This document shows positions 1-7,910 of a stretch of DNA of 64,000 bases, one piece after another (position 1 is the stretch's first letter; every line of letters begins with the position of its first letter). The position numbers and the translations under genes were made by a program. The notes beneath the pieces are model-generated. The model saw nothing but the letters and a program-made list of their open reading frames with translations, was not told where the DNA came from and did no database searches. Origin of the DNA: Luteimicrobium sp049844995 (lineage in GTDB: Bacteria; Actinomycetota; Actinomycetes; Actinomycetales; Cellulomonadaceae); assembly GCF_049844995.1 (NCBI RefSeq), contig NZ_JBNCMC010000004.1:310001-374000 (forward strand), in the 5' to 3' direction.

Positions 1-172
1 GGCCCGCGCGGCAGCCGTCCTGACCGCGGCGGTCGCCGTCGCGTCGGTCCCGCTCACCCGGGACCGCCGGGGGCTCTCGGGGGTGGTGAGCGGCGCCGTC
101 GTGCGGGACGTCCGCACCGACGATGCCGCGGTGGGTCAGAGCGACAGGCCGAGCCCCAGCAGGACGCCGTAG
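1..172 (+). CDS. C-terminal fragment of an unidentified small membrane protein
   Basis: An open frame runs in from the left edge (codons from base 2) and stops at TAG 170-172. The 56 visible residues begin with an alanine/valine-rich hydrophobic stretch, then PLTRDRRGLSG and an acidic/polar tail. A last membrane helix followed by a basic turn and short cytoplasmic tail resembles the end of DUF4229 proteins, small actinobacterial membrane proteins that often lie beside menA, but this is a pattern-level resemblance only. It converges on menA and overlaps its 3' end by 37 nt, which weakens the call. The start is outside the window. Confidence 0.35.
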   Translation, partial: ARAAAVLTAAVAVASVPLTRDRRGLSGVVSGAVVRDVRTDDAAVGQSDRPSPSRTP

Positions 173-1020
173 GCCAGCTCGAAGAACCCGGTCGCCGCGA
201 GCACGGGCACGAGCGCGCGCCCGCGCGCCCCGACGAGGACGGGGATCGACAGCAGCACCGCGGGCAGGAGCAGCACCAGCACGATGAGCGACCACGGGGC
301 CCAGAACGCGCAGACGACGCCGAGCACGAGCGCGACCCACAGCTCGCCGACGTAGGCGCGCCGGGCGCGGAAGTCGCCGAGCCGCACGGCCAGGGTGCGC
401 TTGCCGGCGGGCAGGTCGGTCGGGATGTCGCGGACGTTGTTGACCATGAGGAGCGCGCAGGCCAGCAGCCCGACGCCGACCGCGCCGAGGACCGACGGCC
501 AGGTGACGCGGGGGCTGTCCGTGTACGCGAGCTGGGTGTACGTCGTCCCGAGGACGGCGACGAGCCCGAAGAACACGAAGACGCCGACGTCGCCCAGGCC
601 GCGGTACCCGTACGGGTTCTTGCCCCCCGTGTAGTACCAGGCGGCGAGGACGCACAGCACGCCCACGGCGATGAGCCACCACGTGCCCGTCAGCGCGACC
701 AGCACGAGGCCCAGCACCCCCGCGATCGCGAACGACGCGAACGCGGCCGTCCGGACCCGCCGTGGCTGGGCGAGGCCGGTCGCGGTCAGGCGGGTCGGGC
801 CGACGCGGTCCACGTCGGTGCCGCGGACGCCGTCCGAGTAGTCGTTCGCGTAGTTGACGCCGACCTGCAGCGCGAGGGCCACGCCCAGCGCGAGGAGCGC
901 CCCCCAGAACCAGAAGCCGTCGGTCTGCGCGGCGGCGCCGGAGCCGACGATGACGGGGGTCGCGGCGGCCGGCAGGGTGCGGGGGCGGGCGCCCGCGACC
1001 CACTCGGAGGGTGTGGCCAT
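136..1020 (-). CDS. menA: 1,4-dihydroxy-2-naphthoate polyprenyltransferase MenA
   Basis: Integral membrane UbiA-family prenyltransferase that attaches the polyprenyl chain to 1,4-dihydroxy-2-naphthoate, giving demethylmenaquinone. The 294-residue protein has the two Mg-diphosphate-binding motifs of the family: NYANDYSDGVRGTD at 56-69 and NNVRDIPTDLPAGKRTL at 194-210, separated by hydrophobic helices through the whole length. The length is normal for actinobacterial MenA. The ATG start is supported by the N-terminal WVAGARPRTLPAA segment typical of the family and by a TAACCT box six bases upstream. It lies 20 nt downstream of menE on the same strand, so it may be read both from the menE promoter and from its own. 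Confidence 0.95.
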   Translation of the reverse strand: MATPSEWVAGARPRTLPAAATPVIVGSGAAAQTDGFWFWGALLALGVALALQVGVNYANDYSDGVRGTDVDRVGPTRLTATGLAQPRRVRTAAFASFAIAGVLGLVLVALTGTWWLIAVGVLCVLAAWYYTGGKNPYGYRGLGDVGVFVFFGLVAVLGTTYTQLAYTDSPRVTWPSVLGAVGVGLLACALLMVNNVRDIPTDLPAGKRTLAVRLGDFRARRAYVGELWVALVLGVVCAFWAPWSLIVLVLLLPAVLLSIPVLVGARGRALVPVLAATGFFELAYGVLLGLGLSL

Positions 1021-1026
1021 GTGCCC

Positions 1027-1032
1027 AGGTTA
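1027..1032 (-). promoter_or_regulatory. putative -10 box (TAACCT) for leaderless menA transcript
   Basis: On the minus strand TAACCT is followed by six bases and then the menA ATG, the spacing of leaderless actinobacterial promoters. It lies inside the 20-nt menE-menA gap. No convincing -35 element is visible. Confidence 0.5.
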
Positions 1033-1040
1033 TCGGGGCG

Positions 1041-2312
1041 TCAGTGCTGCTCGCCCCGCACCACGGCCCCCGCAGCCACGGCGAGGCCGCGCCGGTCCAC
1101 CTTGCCCGGCCCGCGCAGGGGGAGGGCGGCGGTGACGAGGACGTGCCGGGGCGCGGCGTGGGGGCCGAGCGCGTCGCGGGCGAGCGTGCGGACGCGGTCG
1201 CGGAGGTCGGCGTCGGCCGGGCTCAGCGCCCCGGGGTCGGCCCGGCCGCCAGCCGGCCGCTCGCCCGCCGCCCGCTCGCCCGCCGCCCGCACGAGCACCG
1301 CGACGACCGCTTGGCCCCACTCGGGATCCGGGACCCCGACGACGCAGGCCTCGCCGAGCGGCGCGAGCGCGTGCTCGACGGCGAGGGGCGCGACCTTCTC
1401 GCCGCCCGTGACGACGACGTCGTCGGCGCGCCCGAGGATCCGCAGGCGGGCGGGAGAGCCCGCGGCCTCGTCGACGACGCCGAGGTCCGACGTCACGAAC
1501 CAGCGCGTGCCGTCGGCGTCGGCGCGGAACGCGCTCGCGCCCCGCTCGCCCAGGTAGCCGGCCGCGACGACCGGCCCCCCGAGCTCGACCCGGCCGCCCT
1601 CGCCGAGGCGTACGCGGACGCCGTCGAGCGGCACGCCGTCGTACACGCAGCCGCCGCACGTCTCCGACATGCCGTACGTGACGACGACGGCGATCCCGAG
1701 CGACCGGGCGGCGTCGAGCAGGCCGGGGGAGGAGGCCGCGCCGCCGACGAGCACCGCGTCGAAGCGTGCGAGCGCCCGGGCCGCGGCGAGGCCGTCGGGG
1801 TCCGCGGCCAGAGCGGCGTCGACGACGCGGTGCAGCTGGGTGGGGACGAGGGAGACGTACGCGCGCGCCGTCGCCGGGTCGTCCAGGAACGCGGCGGCGT
1901 GGTCGGCGAGCAGGGCGGGCGTGAAGGGCTCGTCGGGCAGGTGCGCCGGGGTGGTTCCCGCGACCACCGAGCGCGCGACGACCTGCGCGCCCGCGACGTG
2001 GTGCCAGGGGAGCGCGAGGAGCCAGCGTCCGTGCCCGCCGAGCCGGGCGGCCGTCGCGCCGATCGACGCGAGCAGAGCGGACCGCGTCAGGACGACCTCG
2101 CGCGGCGTGCCCGTCGAGCCGGACGTCCGCACGACGAGCGCCGCGTCCGGCGGCAGGCCGGCCCCGTGGTGCGCGAGGGGCTGGAGGGCGACGGCGATCG
2201 GGGCGGGGGCGCTGTCGTCGGGCAGAGCGCCGGGCCCGCGCGGGACGGACAGCGCGTCCGCGAGCGACGCGTACAGGTCGGCGGCGGAACGGGGGACGAC
2301 GACGCGCGGCAC
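1041..2312 (-). CDS. menE: o-succinylbenzoate--CoA ligase MenE
   Basis: Adenylate-forming enzyme that activates o-succinylbenzoate to its CoA thioester for MenB. The 423-residue reading shows the AMP-binding P-loop TSGSTGTP at 63-70, the core motif YGMSETCGG at 213-221, SDLG at 275-278, the hinge GRADD at 294-298 and the C-terminal catalytic lysine in GPGKVDR (401-407, K404). The frame is open far upstream, but homology begins near PRVVVPRSAADLY, so the GTG at 2312 is chosen; a TACGCT box six bases upstream agrees. A 15-bp tandem duplication adds AAGERAAGER around residues 343-352 in the mobile C-terminal part. First gene of a menE-menA pair and divergent from the lipoprotein gene. Confidence 0.92.
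   Translation of the reverse strand: MPRVVVPRSAADLYASLADALSVPRGPGALPDDSAPAPIAVALQPLAHHGAGLPPDAALVVRTSGSTGTPREVVLTRSALLASIGATAARLGGHGRWLLALPWHHVAGAQVVARSVVAGTTPAHLPDEPFTPALLADHAAAFLDDPATARAYVSLVPTQLHRVVDAALAADPDGLAAARALARFDAVLVGGAASSPGLLDAARSLGIAVVVTYGMSETCGGCVYDGVPLDGVRVRLGEGGRVELGGPVVAAGYLGERGASAFRADADGTRWFVTSDLGVVDEAAGSPARLRILGRADDVVVTGGEKVAPLAVEHALAPLGEACVVGVPDPEWGQAVVAVLVRAAGERAAGERPAGGRADPGALSPADADLRDRVRTLARDALGPHAAPRHVLVTAALPLRGPGKVDRRGLAVAAGAVVRGEQH
1259..1288. repeat. 15-bp tandem duplication inside menE
   Basis: Two head-to-tail copies of GCTCGCCCGCCGCCC (1259-1273 and 1274-1288). The length is a multiple of three, so the menE frame is kept and five residues are added. Confidence 0.8.
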
Positions 2313-2318
2313 CCGTCC

Positions 2319-2324
2319 AGCGTA
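2319..2324 (-). promoter_or_regulatory. putative -10 box (TACGCT) for leaderless menE transcript
   Basis: Minus-strand TACGCT is followed by six bases and the menE GTG, supporting both the GTG start and leaderless initiation. No clear -35 box. Confidence 0.5.
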
Positions 2325-2393
2325 GGCGTCCGGCGTCCGCGGACGTGCCGCACGTAGGGTGTGCGCGAGAAGCGGTCGAGCGAGGGAGTGGAC

Positions 2394-3488
2394 ATGCACG
2401 CTGGGGCGACGCCGACGACCACGCGCCGGAGGTTGCGGCACGGGGCCCGGGTGGCTGCGGTCGCGCTGACCGTCGTCGCGGTCGGCCTCGCGGCGGGGTG
2501 CTCGGGCGACAAGTCCCCGGCCCCGACGACCACCGTCACCGGCGGCGTCCCGACCGCCGACAAGACGGCGCCCCCGAGCCCCGCCGGCCCGACCGTCTGG
2601 CCTCTCACCGGCGTCGAGACCGACAAGGTCGCGGACCGCCCGGCGCTCGCCGTGAAGATCGAGAACTCCACCGACGCGCGGCCGCAGTACGGGCTCGAGC
2701 AGGCCGACACGGTGTGGGAGGAGGTCGTCGAGGGCGGCATCACCCGCTTCCTCGCGGTCTTCCAGTCGAAGACGCCGTCCCGGATCGAGCCGATCCGGTC
2801 GGTCCGGCCGATGGACCCCTCGATCGTCGCTCCTCTGCACGGGGTGTTCGCGTTCTCGGGCGGGCAGACGCCGTTCGTGAACGCCGCGAAGAAGGTCTCG
2901 CAGGTCCTCACGATGGACGGCGGCAGCCCCGGGTTCAACCGCGACCCGAACCGGGCCGCGCCGCACAACGTGTTCGCGGACACCAAGGACTTCTTCGGGC
3001 AGGCGAACTCGTCGCGCACGACGCCGCCGCCCCAGCAGTTCCGGTTCGCGCGGTCCCTCGCGCAGTCGACGGCGGTCACGTCGGGCAAGACGGCGAAGAA
3101 GGCCACGATCCACATGTCACCGGCCTACGTCCCCGGGTGGACCTACGACGCGAGCAAGAAGGTCTACCTGCGCGACGAGCGCGGCGTGGCGTCGAAGTCA
3201 GCGGAGGGCGTGCGGCTGTCGGGAGCGAACGTCGTCGTGCTGCGCGTCAAGGTCGTCAACACCTCGTACAAGGACCCGGCCGGCAACCCCGTGCCCGACA
3301 CGGTCCTCAAGGGCAGCGGGTCCGCGACCGTGCTCTCGGGTGGCAAGGCCGTCACTGGGAAGTGGTCCAAGTCGTCGACGGGCGCGGTCCTGCGCGTCAC
3401 CACGGGCGGCAAGGACATCCTGCTCGCGCCGGGTGAGACGTGGGTCGAGCTCGTGCCCACGGGGACGGGCAGCGTCGCGCTCAGCTGA
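2394..3488 (+). CDS. DUF3048 (YerB-like) lipoprotein
   Basis: A 364-residue predicted lipoprotein. The N-terminus has basic residues, a hydrophobic stretch and the lipobox LAAGC with lipidated Cys36, so it should sit on the outer face of the membrane. The body carries the features of DUF3048: ALAVKIENSTDARPQYGLEQ, ADTVWEEVVEGGITRFLAVF and a C-terminal half ending in the conserved APGETWVELV. The biochemical role of the family is unknown. The ATG at 2394 is preferred to upstream GTGs because GAGGGAG (2382-2388) lies at Shine-Dalgarno distance and a TAGGGT -10-like box (2355-2360) would give a short leader. Divergent from menE. Confidence 0.9.
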   Translation: MHAGATPTTTRRRLRHGARVAAVALTVVAVGLAAGCSGDKSPAPTTTVTGGVPTADKTAPPSPAGPTVWPLTGVETDKVADRPALAVKIENSTDARPQYGLEQADTVWEEVVEGGITRFLAVFQSKTPSRIEPIRSVRPMDPSIVAPLHGVFAFSGGQTPFVNAAKKVSQVLTMDGGSPGFNRDPNRAAPHNVFADTKDFFGQANSSRTTPPPQQFRFARSLAQSTAVTSGKTAKKATIHMSPAYVPGWTYDASKKVYLRDERGVASKSAEGVRLSGANVVVLRVKVVNTSYKDPAGNPVPDTVLKGSGSATVLSGGKAVTGKWSKSSTGAVLRVTTGGKDILLAPGETWVELVPTGTGSVALS

Positions 3489-3576
3489 ACCTCGGCCACG
3501 CCGGGCGGGCGCCAGGGCACCGGCCAGGGATGCCCCCGGGCGCGCCGAGACCGCCTGCTCGGGCGACGATGGGGCC

Positions 3577-5124
3577 ATGGCTGAGAACACCGCGCCCGTG
3601 GCGCCGCCCGCCCCGTCCGCCGACGCCGGCACCCTCCAGTACGACGTCGTCGTGATCGGCGCCGGTCCGGTCGGCGAGAACGTCGCCGACCGCGCCGGGC
3701 GCACGGGCCTGTCGACGGCGATCTTCGAGGCCGAGCTGGTCGGCGGCGAGTGCTCGTACTGGGCGTGCATGCCCTCCAAGACGCTCCTGCGGCCCGGGGC
3801 GGCGCTGGCCGCGGCCCGGGATGTGCCGGGCCTCACCGTGGCGCCCACCCTCGACCCGGGCCCGGTGCTCGCGTGGCGGGACCAGATCACGGACGACTGG
3901 GACGACGCCGGGCAGGTCGAGTGGCTCGACGGCGCAGGGATCGCGCTCCTGCGCGGCCACGGACGGGTGGTCGGCCCCCGCCGGGTCGAGGTGACGGACC
4001 CGGACGGGAACCGGACCGTCGTCGAGGCGCGGTACGCCGTCGCCGTGGCGACGGGCAGCGTCCCGGTGCTCCCCGAGGTCCCCGGCCTGGCCGAGTCCGC
4101 ACCCTGGGGAAGCCGCGAGGCGACGGCCGCGGAGGAGGTCCCGGCGTCGGTCGTGGTGGTCGGGGGCGGGGTCGTCGCGTGCGAGATGGCGACGGCGTAC
4201 TCCGACCTGGGCGCGCACGTGACCCTCCTCGCGCGCCACGGGCTGCTCGGCGGCGCCGAGCCGTTCGCGGGCGAGGCGGTCGCGGCGTCGCTCGCCGACC
4301 TCGGCGTGGACGTGCGCACGGGCGCCTCGCCGGTGCGGGTCGCCCGGGACGGCGTCGGCGGTCCCGTCACGGTGACGTACCAGGACGAGGCCGGCGAGCG
4401 CGACGTGACCGCGGCCGAGCTGCTCGTCGCCACGGGCCGGGTCCCGCGCACGCAGGACGTCGGGCTGGACAGCGTCGGCCTGACCGACACCGCGCACGGC
4501 CTCGAGGTCGACGAGGCGATGCGCGTGCGCGGCGTGGAGGGTGGCTGGCTGTTCGCCGCCGGCGACGTGACCGGCCGGGTCGCGACCACGCACCAGGGCA
4601 AGTACCAGGCGCGCGTCGCGGGCGACGTGATCGCCGCGACGTTCGGCGCCGCGCCGTCGGACGGCGGCCGGTCGGGCGACGCCGTCCCCGTCCCGGCGAC
4701 CGAGGAGAACCGCGCCGCCGCGCGGGCCGCCGAGCCGTGGAGCCGGTTCGCTGCCAGCGCCGACCACGTCGCGCAGACGCAGGTCGTCTTCACACGGCCC
4801 CAGGTCGCCTGGGTCGGGCTGACGGAGCGCAAGGCCCGGGAGGCCGGACTGGACGTCCGCGTCGTGGACTACGACCTCGGCTGGGTCTCGGGGGCGCACG
4901 TCACGGGGCGGTCGTACGCGGGCCGGGTGAGCGCCGTCGTCGACGAGTCCCGGCGCGTACTGGTCGGCGTGACGCTCGTCGGGCCGGAGGCGGGCGAGAT
5001 GCTGCACGCGGCCACCGTCGCGGTGGTCGGCGAGGTCCCGCTCGAGCGGCTGTGGCACGCCGTGCCGGCGTACCCGACAGTGAGCGAGGTGTGGCTGCGG
5101 CTGCTGGAGACGTACGGGCTCTGA
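3577..5124 (+). CDS. FAD/NAD(P)-dependent pyridine nucleotide-disulfide oxidoreductase
   Basis: A 515-residue flavoprotein with the layout of lipoamide dehydrogenase/mercuric reductase. It has an FAD Rossmann motif VVVIGAGPVGEN (25-36), a redox-active CSYWAC pair (Cys59, Cys64) within GGECSYWACMPSK, a second Rossmann motif VVVVGGGVVACEMA, LFAAGDVTG for FAD, and a C-terminal dimer interface domain. The usual interface His-Pro acid/base (HPT.SE) is replaced: the end reads HAVPAYPTVSE, with Tyr in the His position. Known lipoamide or mercuric reductases keep that His, so the substrate is probably different; quinone or another electron acceptor is possible. No 2-oxo-acid dehydrogenase genes are nearby. 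Start taken at the first ATG before the FAD motif. Confidence 0.85.
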   Translation: MAENTAPVAPPAPSADAGTLQYDVVVIGAGPVGENVADRAGRTGLSTAIFEAELVGGECSYWACMPSKTLLRPGAALAAARDVPGLTVAPTLDPGPVLAWRDQITDDWDDAGQVEWLDGAGIALLRGHGRVVGPRRVEVTDPDGNRTVVEARYAVAVATGSVPVLPEVPGLAESAPWGSREATAAEEVPASVVVVGGGVVACEMATAYSDLGAHVTLLARHGLLGGAEPFAGEAVAASLADLGVDVRTGASPVRVARDGVGGPVTVTYQDEAGERDVTAAELLVATGRVPRTQDVGLDSVGLTDTAHGLEVDEAMRVRGVEGGWLFAAGDVTGRVATTHQGKYQARVAGDVIAATFGAAPSDGGRSGDAVPVPATEENRAAARAAEPWSRFAASADHVAQTQVVFTRPQVAWVGLTERKAREAGLDVRVVDYDLGWVSGAHVTGRSYAGRVSAVVDESRRVLVGVTLVGPEAGEMLHAATVAVVGEVPLERLWHAVPAYPTVSEVWLRLLETYGL

Positions 5125-5138
5125 GCCCCTCGAACACA

Positions 5139-5182
5139 CGCAACATCCATTGCGCAATAACTCTTGCGCAATGGATGTTGCG
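5139..5182. promoter_or_regulatory. perfect 19-bp inverted repeat, likely operator of the small-ORF/ArsR operon
   Basis: CGCAACATCCATTGCGCAA (5139-5157) is mirrored exactly at 5164-5182 across a 6-nt spacer. Each arm holds the 8-bp palindrome TTGCGCAA (5150-5157 and 5164-5171). The right arm overlaps the predicted -35 box of the downstream operon. There is no T-run after it, so operator is preferred over terminator. Confidence 0.7.
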
Positions 5183-5192
5183 CACGTAGTGT
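5164..5192 (+). promoter_or_regulatory. promoter of the small-ORF/ArsR operon
   Basis: -35 TTGCGC (5164-5169), a 17-bp spacer and -10 TAGTGT (5187-5192). Transcription would begin near 5199, leaving a short leader before the GGGAGA ribosome-binding site at 5231-5236. Confidence 0.55.
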
Positions 5193-5241
5193 TGCGAGTG
5201 TCGGGCCGCGAGGGGCCGGCGACACGCTCAGGGAGACGATG

Positions 5242-5400
5242 ATGTTCGGACGACAGCACGCACCGCGCAACACCACCACGTTTCGCTCCGCCGGTCGCGC
5301 GGAGGAGACCCGCCGCCACGACGCGGCGCTCGCCCGGCAGCGGGCCGAGCGCGGTGCCGACTGGTACCGCGACGTCGCGTCCGTGTGGTGGGTGCGCTGA
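5242..5400 (+). CDS. small uncharacterised basic protein, 52 residues
   Basis: A short reading frame beginning MFGRQHAPRNTTTF and ending DWYRDVASVWWVR. It is rich in Arg/His in the first two thirds and ends in a Trp-rich patch. I do not recognise the family. Evidence that it is real: GGGAGA at 5231-5236 at good distance from ATG 5242 (ATG 5239 is an alternative), a promoter/operator upstream, and a stop codon abutting the GGAGG of the next gene. It is probably co-transcribed and translationally coupled with the ArsR-type regulator and may be regulated by it; its function is unknown. Confidence 0.6.
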   Translation: MFGRQHAPRNTTTFRSAGRAEETRRHDAALARQRAERGADWYRDVASVWWVR

Positions 5401-5410
5401 GGAGGCACGC

Positions 5411-6007
5411 ATGACCGAGAGCCCGCGCACCGTCCGGCCCTCGCAGGAGTCGCTCACCACGGGCGACCCGGCGATGCTGCGGGCCCTGGCGCACCCGCTC
5501 CGCATCGAGATCCTCGCGATCCTGGACGAGGTCGGCGAGGCCACCGCCAGCGAGGTCGCCGCCCGCACCGGCCAGACCGTCGCCAACTGCTCGTTCCACC
5601 TGCGGTCGCTCGAGAAGGCCGGCTACGTCGAGCGCTCCGAGCCCCGTGGGCGCGAGAAGCCGTGGCGTCCCGCACACCGCAAGCGGAAGATCGAGCCCGA
5701 CCCCGACGACGCGGCCGCCGTCCGCCAGTCCGGCGTCATCTCAGCGGGCTACGTGCAGCACGAGGCAACGCGGCTCAGCGACTTCCTCACCGACCCGCGG
5801 CCGTTGCCGCCCGAGTGGGTCCGCGCCGTCACCGTGACGACCGCCGGTCTCTGGGTCACCGCGGAGGAGATGGAGCAGCTCGGAGACGACGTCCTGGCGC
5901 TGATCGAGAAGTTCTCCGGCCGCGGCGCCGACCCGTCGCTGCGCCCCGAGGGGGCCGTGCACGGGCACATGCTGCTCACCCTCAACCCGGACCGCGACGC
6001 GATCTGA
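5411..6007 (+). CDS. ArsR/HTH_20-type winged-helix transcriptional regulator
   Basis: A 198-residue regulator. Residues about 20-90 form a winged helix-turn-helix: PAMLRALAHPLRIEIL (helix 1), ATASEVAARTGQTVANCSFH (helix-turn-helix) and LEKAGYVER with a basic wing REKPWRPA. The C-terminal half is acidic and has no metal-binding Cys pair of classical arsenic sensors, so it probably senses something else or responds to dimer contacts. GGAGG (5401-5405) lies just after the stop of the small upstream ORF, so the two are coupled. The palindrome at 5139-5182 overlapping the operon promoter is its most likely autoregulatory site. Confidence 0.88.
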   Translation: MTESPRTVRPSQESLTTGDPAMLRALAHPLRIEILAILDEVGEATASEVAARTGQTVANCSFHLRSLEKAGYVERSEPRGREKPWRPAHRKRKIEPDPDDAAAVRQSGVISAGYVQHEATRLSDFLTDPRPLPPEWVRAVTVTTAGLWVTAEEMEQLGDDVLALIEKFSGRGADPSLRPEGAVHGHMLLTLNPDRDAI

Positions 6008-6042
6008 GCGCCTGCCGCCCGGCCGCGCGCCCTCTCCGAGCG

Positions 6043-6084
6043 ACGACGAGGCTCGCCACCCGTGCGGGTGGCGAGCCTCGTCGT
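6043..6084. terminator. bidirectional terminator hairpin
   Basis: ACGACGAGGCTCGCCACCC (6043-6061) pairs perfectly with 6066-6084 around a GTGC loop. It lies between the convergent ArsR-type and substrate-binding-protein genes. There is only a weak pyrimidine run (CTTC) on the right. Confidence 0.75.
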
Positions 6085-6101
6085 CTTCGGGTCGCGGGCC
6101 G

Positions 6102-7118
6102 TCAGCTGGTGGCGGCGAGCTGGCCGTCCGAGCTGAACACCAGGCCCAGCGAGATCTGCCCCTTCTGCAGCGCCGCCTTGGTCAGCGGGCCGCCCGAGTC
6201 GAGCTGCTTGAAGCTCGCGAACTGCAGGCCGTAGACCTTCTCCAGGCCGGGCTGGCAGTAGTCGCGCGTGGTGCACTCCGGCGGGCCGCCGAGGATCAGG
6301 CCGCCGCACTTGGACGCCAGGTCGGACAGCGTCTTCACGTCGTTCTTGTCGGCGAAGGCCGTGGTCACCGCGTACGAGTTCTGGTCCTGCGCGGCGGCGG
6401 GCTTGCCGAAGGCGAGGCCGACCTTCTTCCCGAGCTCGGTGAGCGCGGCGACGGTCTTGTCGAGGTCGCCGCTCGCCGGGCTCTTCGCGTCCGCCCCGTT
6501 CTGCGCGGCGTTGATGAAGGTCGTGAGCGTGCTGGTGTACTCGGGCACGATCGTGAGCTGGCCGCTCTCGAGCGCCTTGAGGTACGTCTCGCGGGAGCCG
6601 ACGTCGCGGACGGTCGGCGCGTAGCCCGCGGACTTGAGGACGTCCGCGTAGATGTTGGCGAGCGTCGCCGACTCCGAGAAGTTCGCGGCGCCGATCGTGA
6701 TCTTGGTGCCCTTGCCCGCCGAGGAGTCCTGCGCGGCGAGCTGGTGCTGGTCGACGAAGTCCTTGGCGGCCTGGACCGACGTCTGACGGTCGACGTCGAC
6801 GGCCTTGTTGAGGGCGATGAGCCCGGGAGTGTCGAGCGCGGCGGACACCGTGTCGAGGAGGGGGACGATCGCGTCGTCGCCCGAGACGGCCTTCGCGTTG
6901 AGGGCCGGGATGACGTTGTCGGCATTCTGGAGCTTCTTGTCGTCCTCGAGGACGACGAGCTGGTCGCCCGCGACGGGCTCGCAGGTTGCGACGGAGGCGT
7001 TGGAGCCGTTGGCGGAGGACGTCGGGTGGGTCCCGGACGATCCGGCCTGGCCGCACGCGGAGAGGACCGAGGCGAGCGCGACGGCCGAGAGTCCTGCGGC
7101 GAGTGTTCGGGTACGCAT
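6102..7118 (-). CDS. OpuAC/ProX-type substrate-binding lipoprotein of a betaine/choline-like ABC transporter, apparently circularly permuted
   Basis: A 338-residue lipoprotein (lipobox ending LSAC, Cys22) expected to capture a compatible solute such as glycine betaine and pass it to the two permeases upstream in the operon. The order of segments is unusual. In canonical family members the mature protein begins with a strand like KITIGAANFSESATLANIYA and ends with a segment like LVVLEDDKKLQ...LNKAVDVDRQ...AAKDFV. Here the latter lies directly after the lipobox (about 54-128) and the canonical start follows at 139, the protein ending QISLGLVFSSDGQLAATS, exactly where the moved segment would normally join. 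Last gene of its operon; a strong terminator follows. Confidence 0.85.
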   Translation of the reverse strand: MRTRTLAAGLSAVALASVLSACGQAGSSGTHPTSSANGSNASVATCEPVAGDQLVVLEDDKKLQNADNVIPALNAKAVSGDDAIVPLLDTVSAALDTPGLIALNKAVDVDRQTSVQAAKDFVDQHQLAAQDSSAGKGTKITIGAANFSESATLANIYADVLKSAGYAPTVRDVGSRETYLKALESGQLTIVPEYTSTLTTFINAAQNGADAKSPASGDLDKTVAALTELGKKVGLAFGKPAAAQDQNSYAVTTAFADKNDVKTLSDLASKCGGLILGGPPECTTRDYCQPGLEKVYGLQFASFKQLDSGGPLTKAALQKGQISLGLVFSSDGQLAATS

Positions 7119-7214
7119 TGCCCCATTCGACCGCCCGCCACCGACAGGGGCAACCGGGAGGCGCCCGCAGGGGCGCGGACGGGGCCCGAGGTGCCGTCGT
7201 CGACGGCCTCCTGG

Positions 7215-7910
7215 TCAGATCGCGCGGGCGGCCGCCCGCGACTCCGCCCGCACCGACGACGGCGTCACCGCGCGCTGCAGGAGGGCCAGCACGCCGTCGA
7301 TGAGCAGGCACAGCACCGCGACGATCACGCCGCCCGCGAGGACCTGCCCGTAGCGCTGCGTGCCGAAGCCGAGCGAGATGATCTGGCCCAGCCCACCACC
7401 CCCGGCGAGCGCCGCGAGGGGGATCGTCGCGACGACCTGGACGATCGTCGTCCGGAGGCCCGCCGCGACGTAGGGCACGGCCAGCGGCAGCTCGACGCGG
7501 CCGATCACGCGCCCGGCGCCCATGCCCATGCCACGCGCGGCGTCCGTCACGGCCGGGTCGACGCCCCGCACCCCCGTGAACGTCGTCGACAGGAGGACCG
7601 GGAGCGCGAAGACCGCGGCCGCGATCACCGTCGCGGTGTCCCCGAACAGGCCGGACGTCGCCAGGATGATGATGATCGCGAGCGTGGGCAGCGCGCGGGT
7701 CGTGTTCGCCGCGACGATGACGGCCGCCGCGCCGCGCCCCAGCCCGCTGTGCCCGAGCCAGACGCCGAGGGGGATCGCGACGACCGACGCGAGCACGACC
7801 GCCGCCAGCGTCATGAGCAGGTGCTCGCGGGTCAGCGCGAAGACGCCGTCGGGTCCCGTCCAGTTCAGCGGGTCGTTGAGCCAGGTGATCGCCTCGCTGA
7901 TGACGTTCAT
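7215..7910 (-). CDS. ABC transporter permease, OpuCB/ProW type
   Basis: A 231-residue inner-membrane permease with about five hydrophobic helices and the EAA-type loop contacting the ATPase (DPAVTDAARGMGMGAGRVIGR). It ends with a basic cytoplasmic tail. The ATG start overlaps the stop of the upstream permease gene (7907-7910, ATGA on the minus strand), so the two are translationally coupled. It forms the heteromeric channel with the neighbouring permease. Followed after 96 nt by the substrate-binding lipoprotein gene. Confidence 0.92.
   Translation of the reverse strand: MNVISEAITWLNDPLNWTGPDGVFALTREHLLMTLAAVVLASVVAIPLGVWLGHSGLGRGAAAVIVAANTTRALPTLAIIIILATSGLFGDTATVIAAAVFALPVLLSTTFTGVRGVDPAVTDAARGMGMGAGRVIGRVELPLAVPYVAAGLRTTIVQVVATIPLAALAGGGGLGQIISLGFGTQRYGQVLAGGVIVAVLCLLIDGVLALLQRAVTPSSVRAESRAAARAI

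Noticed and set aside
5139..5182. Palindrome as a terminator of the flavoprotein gene
   Set aside because: No T-run follows and the right arm coincides with a -35 box at 17 bp from a good -10 box, which favours an operator, although some termination cannot be excluded.
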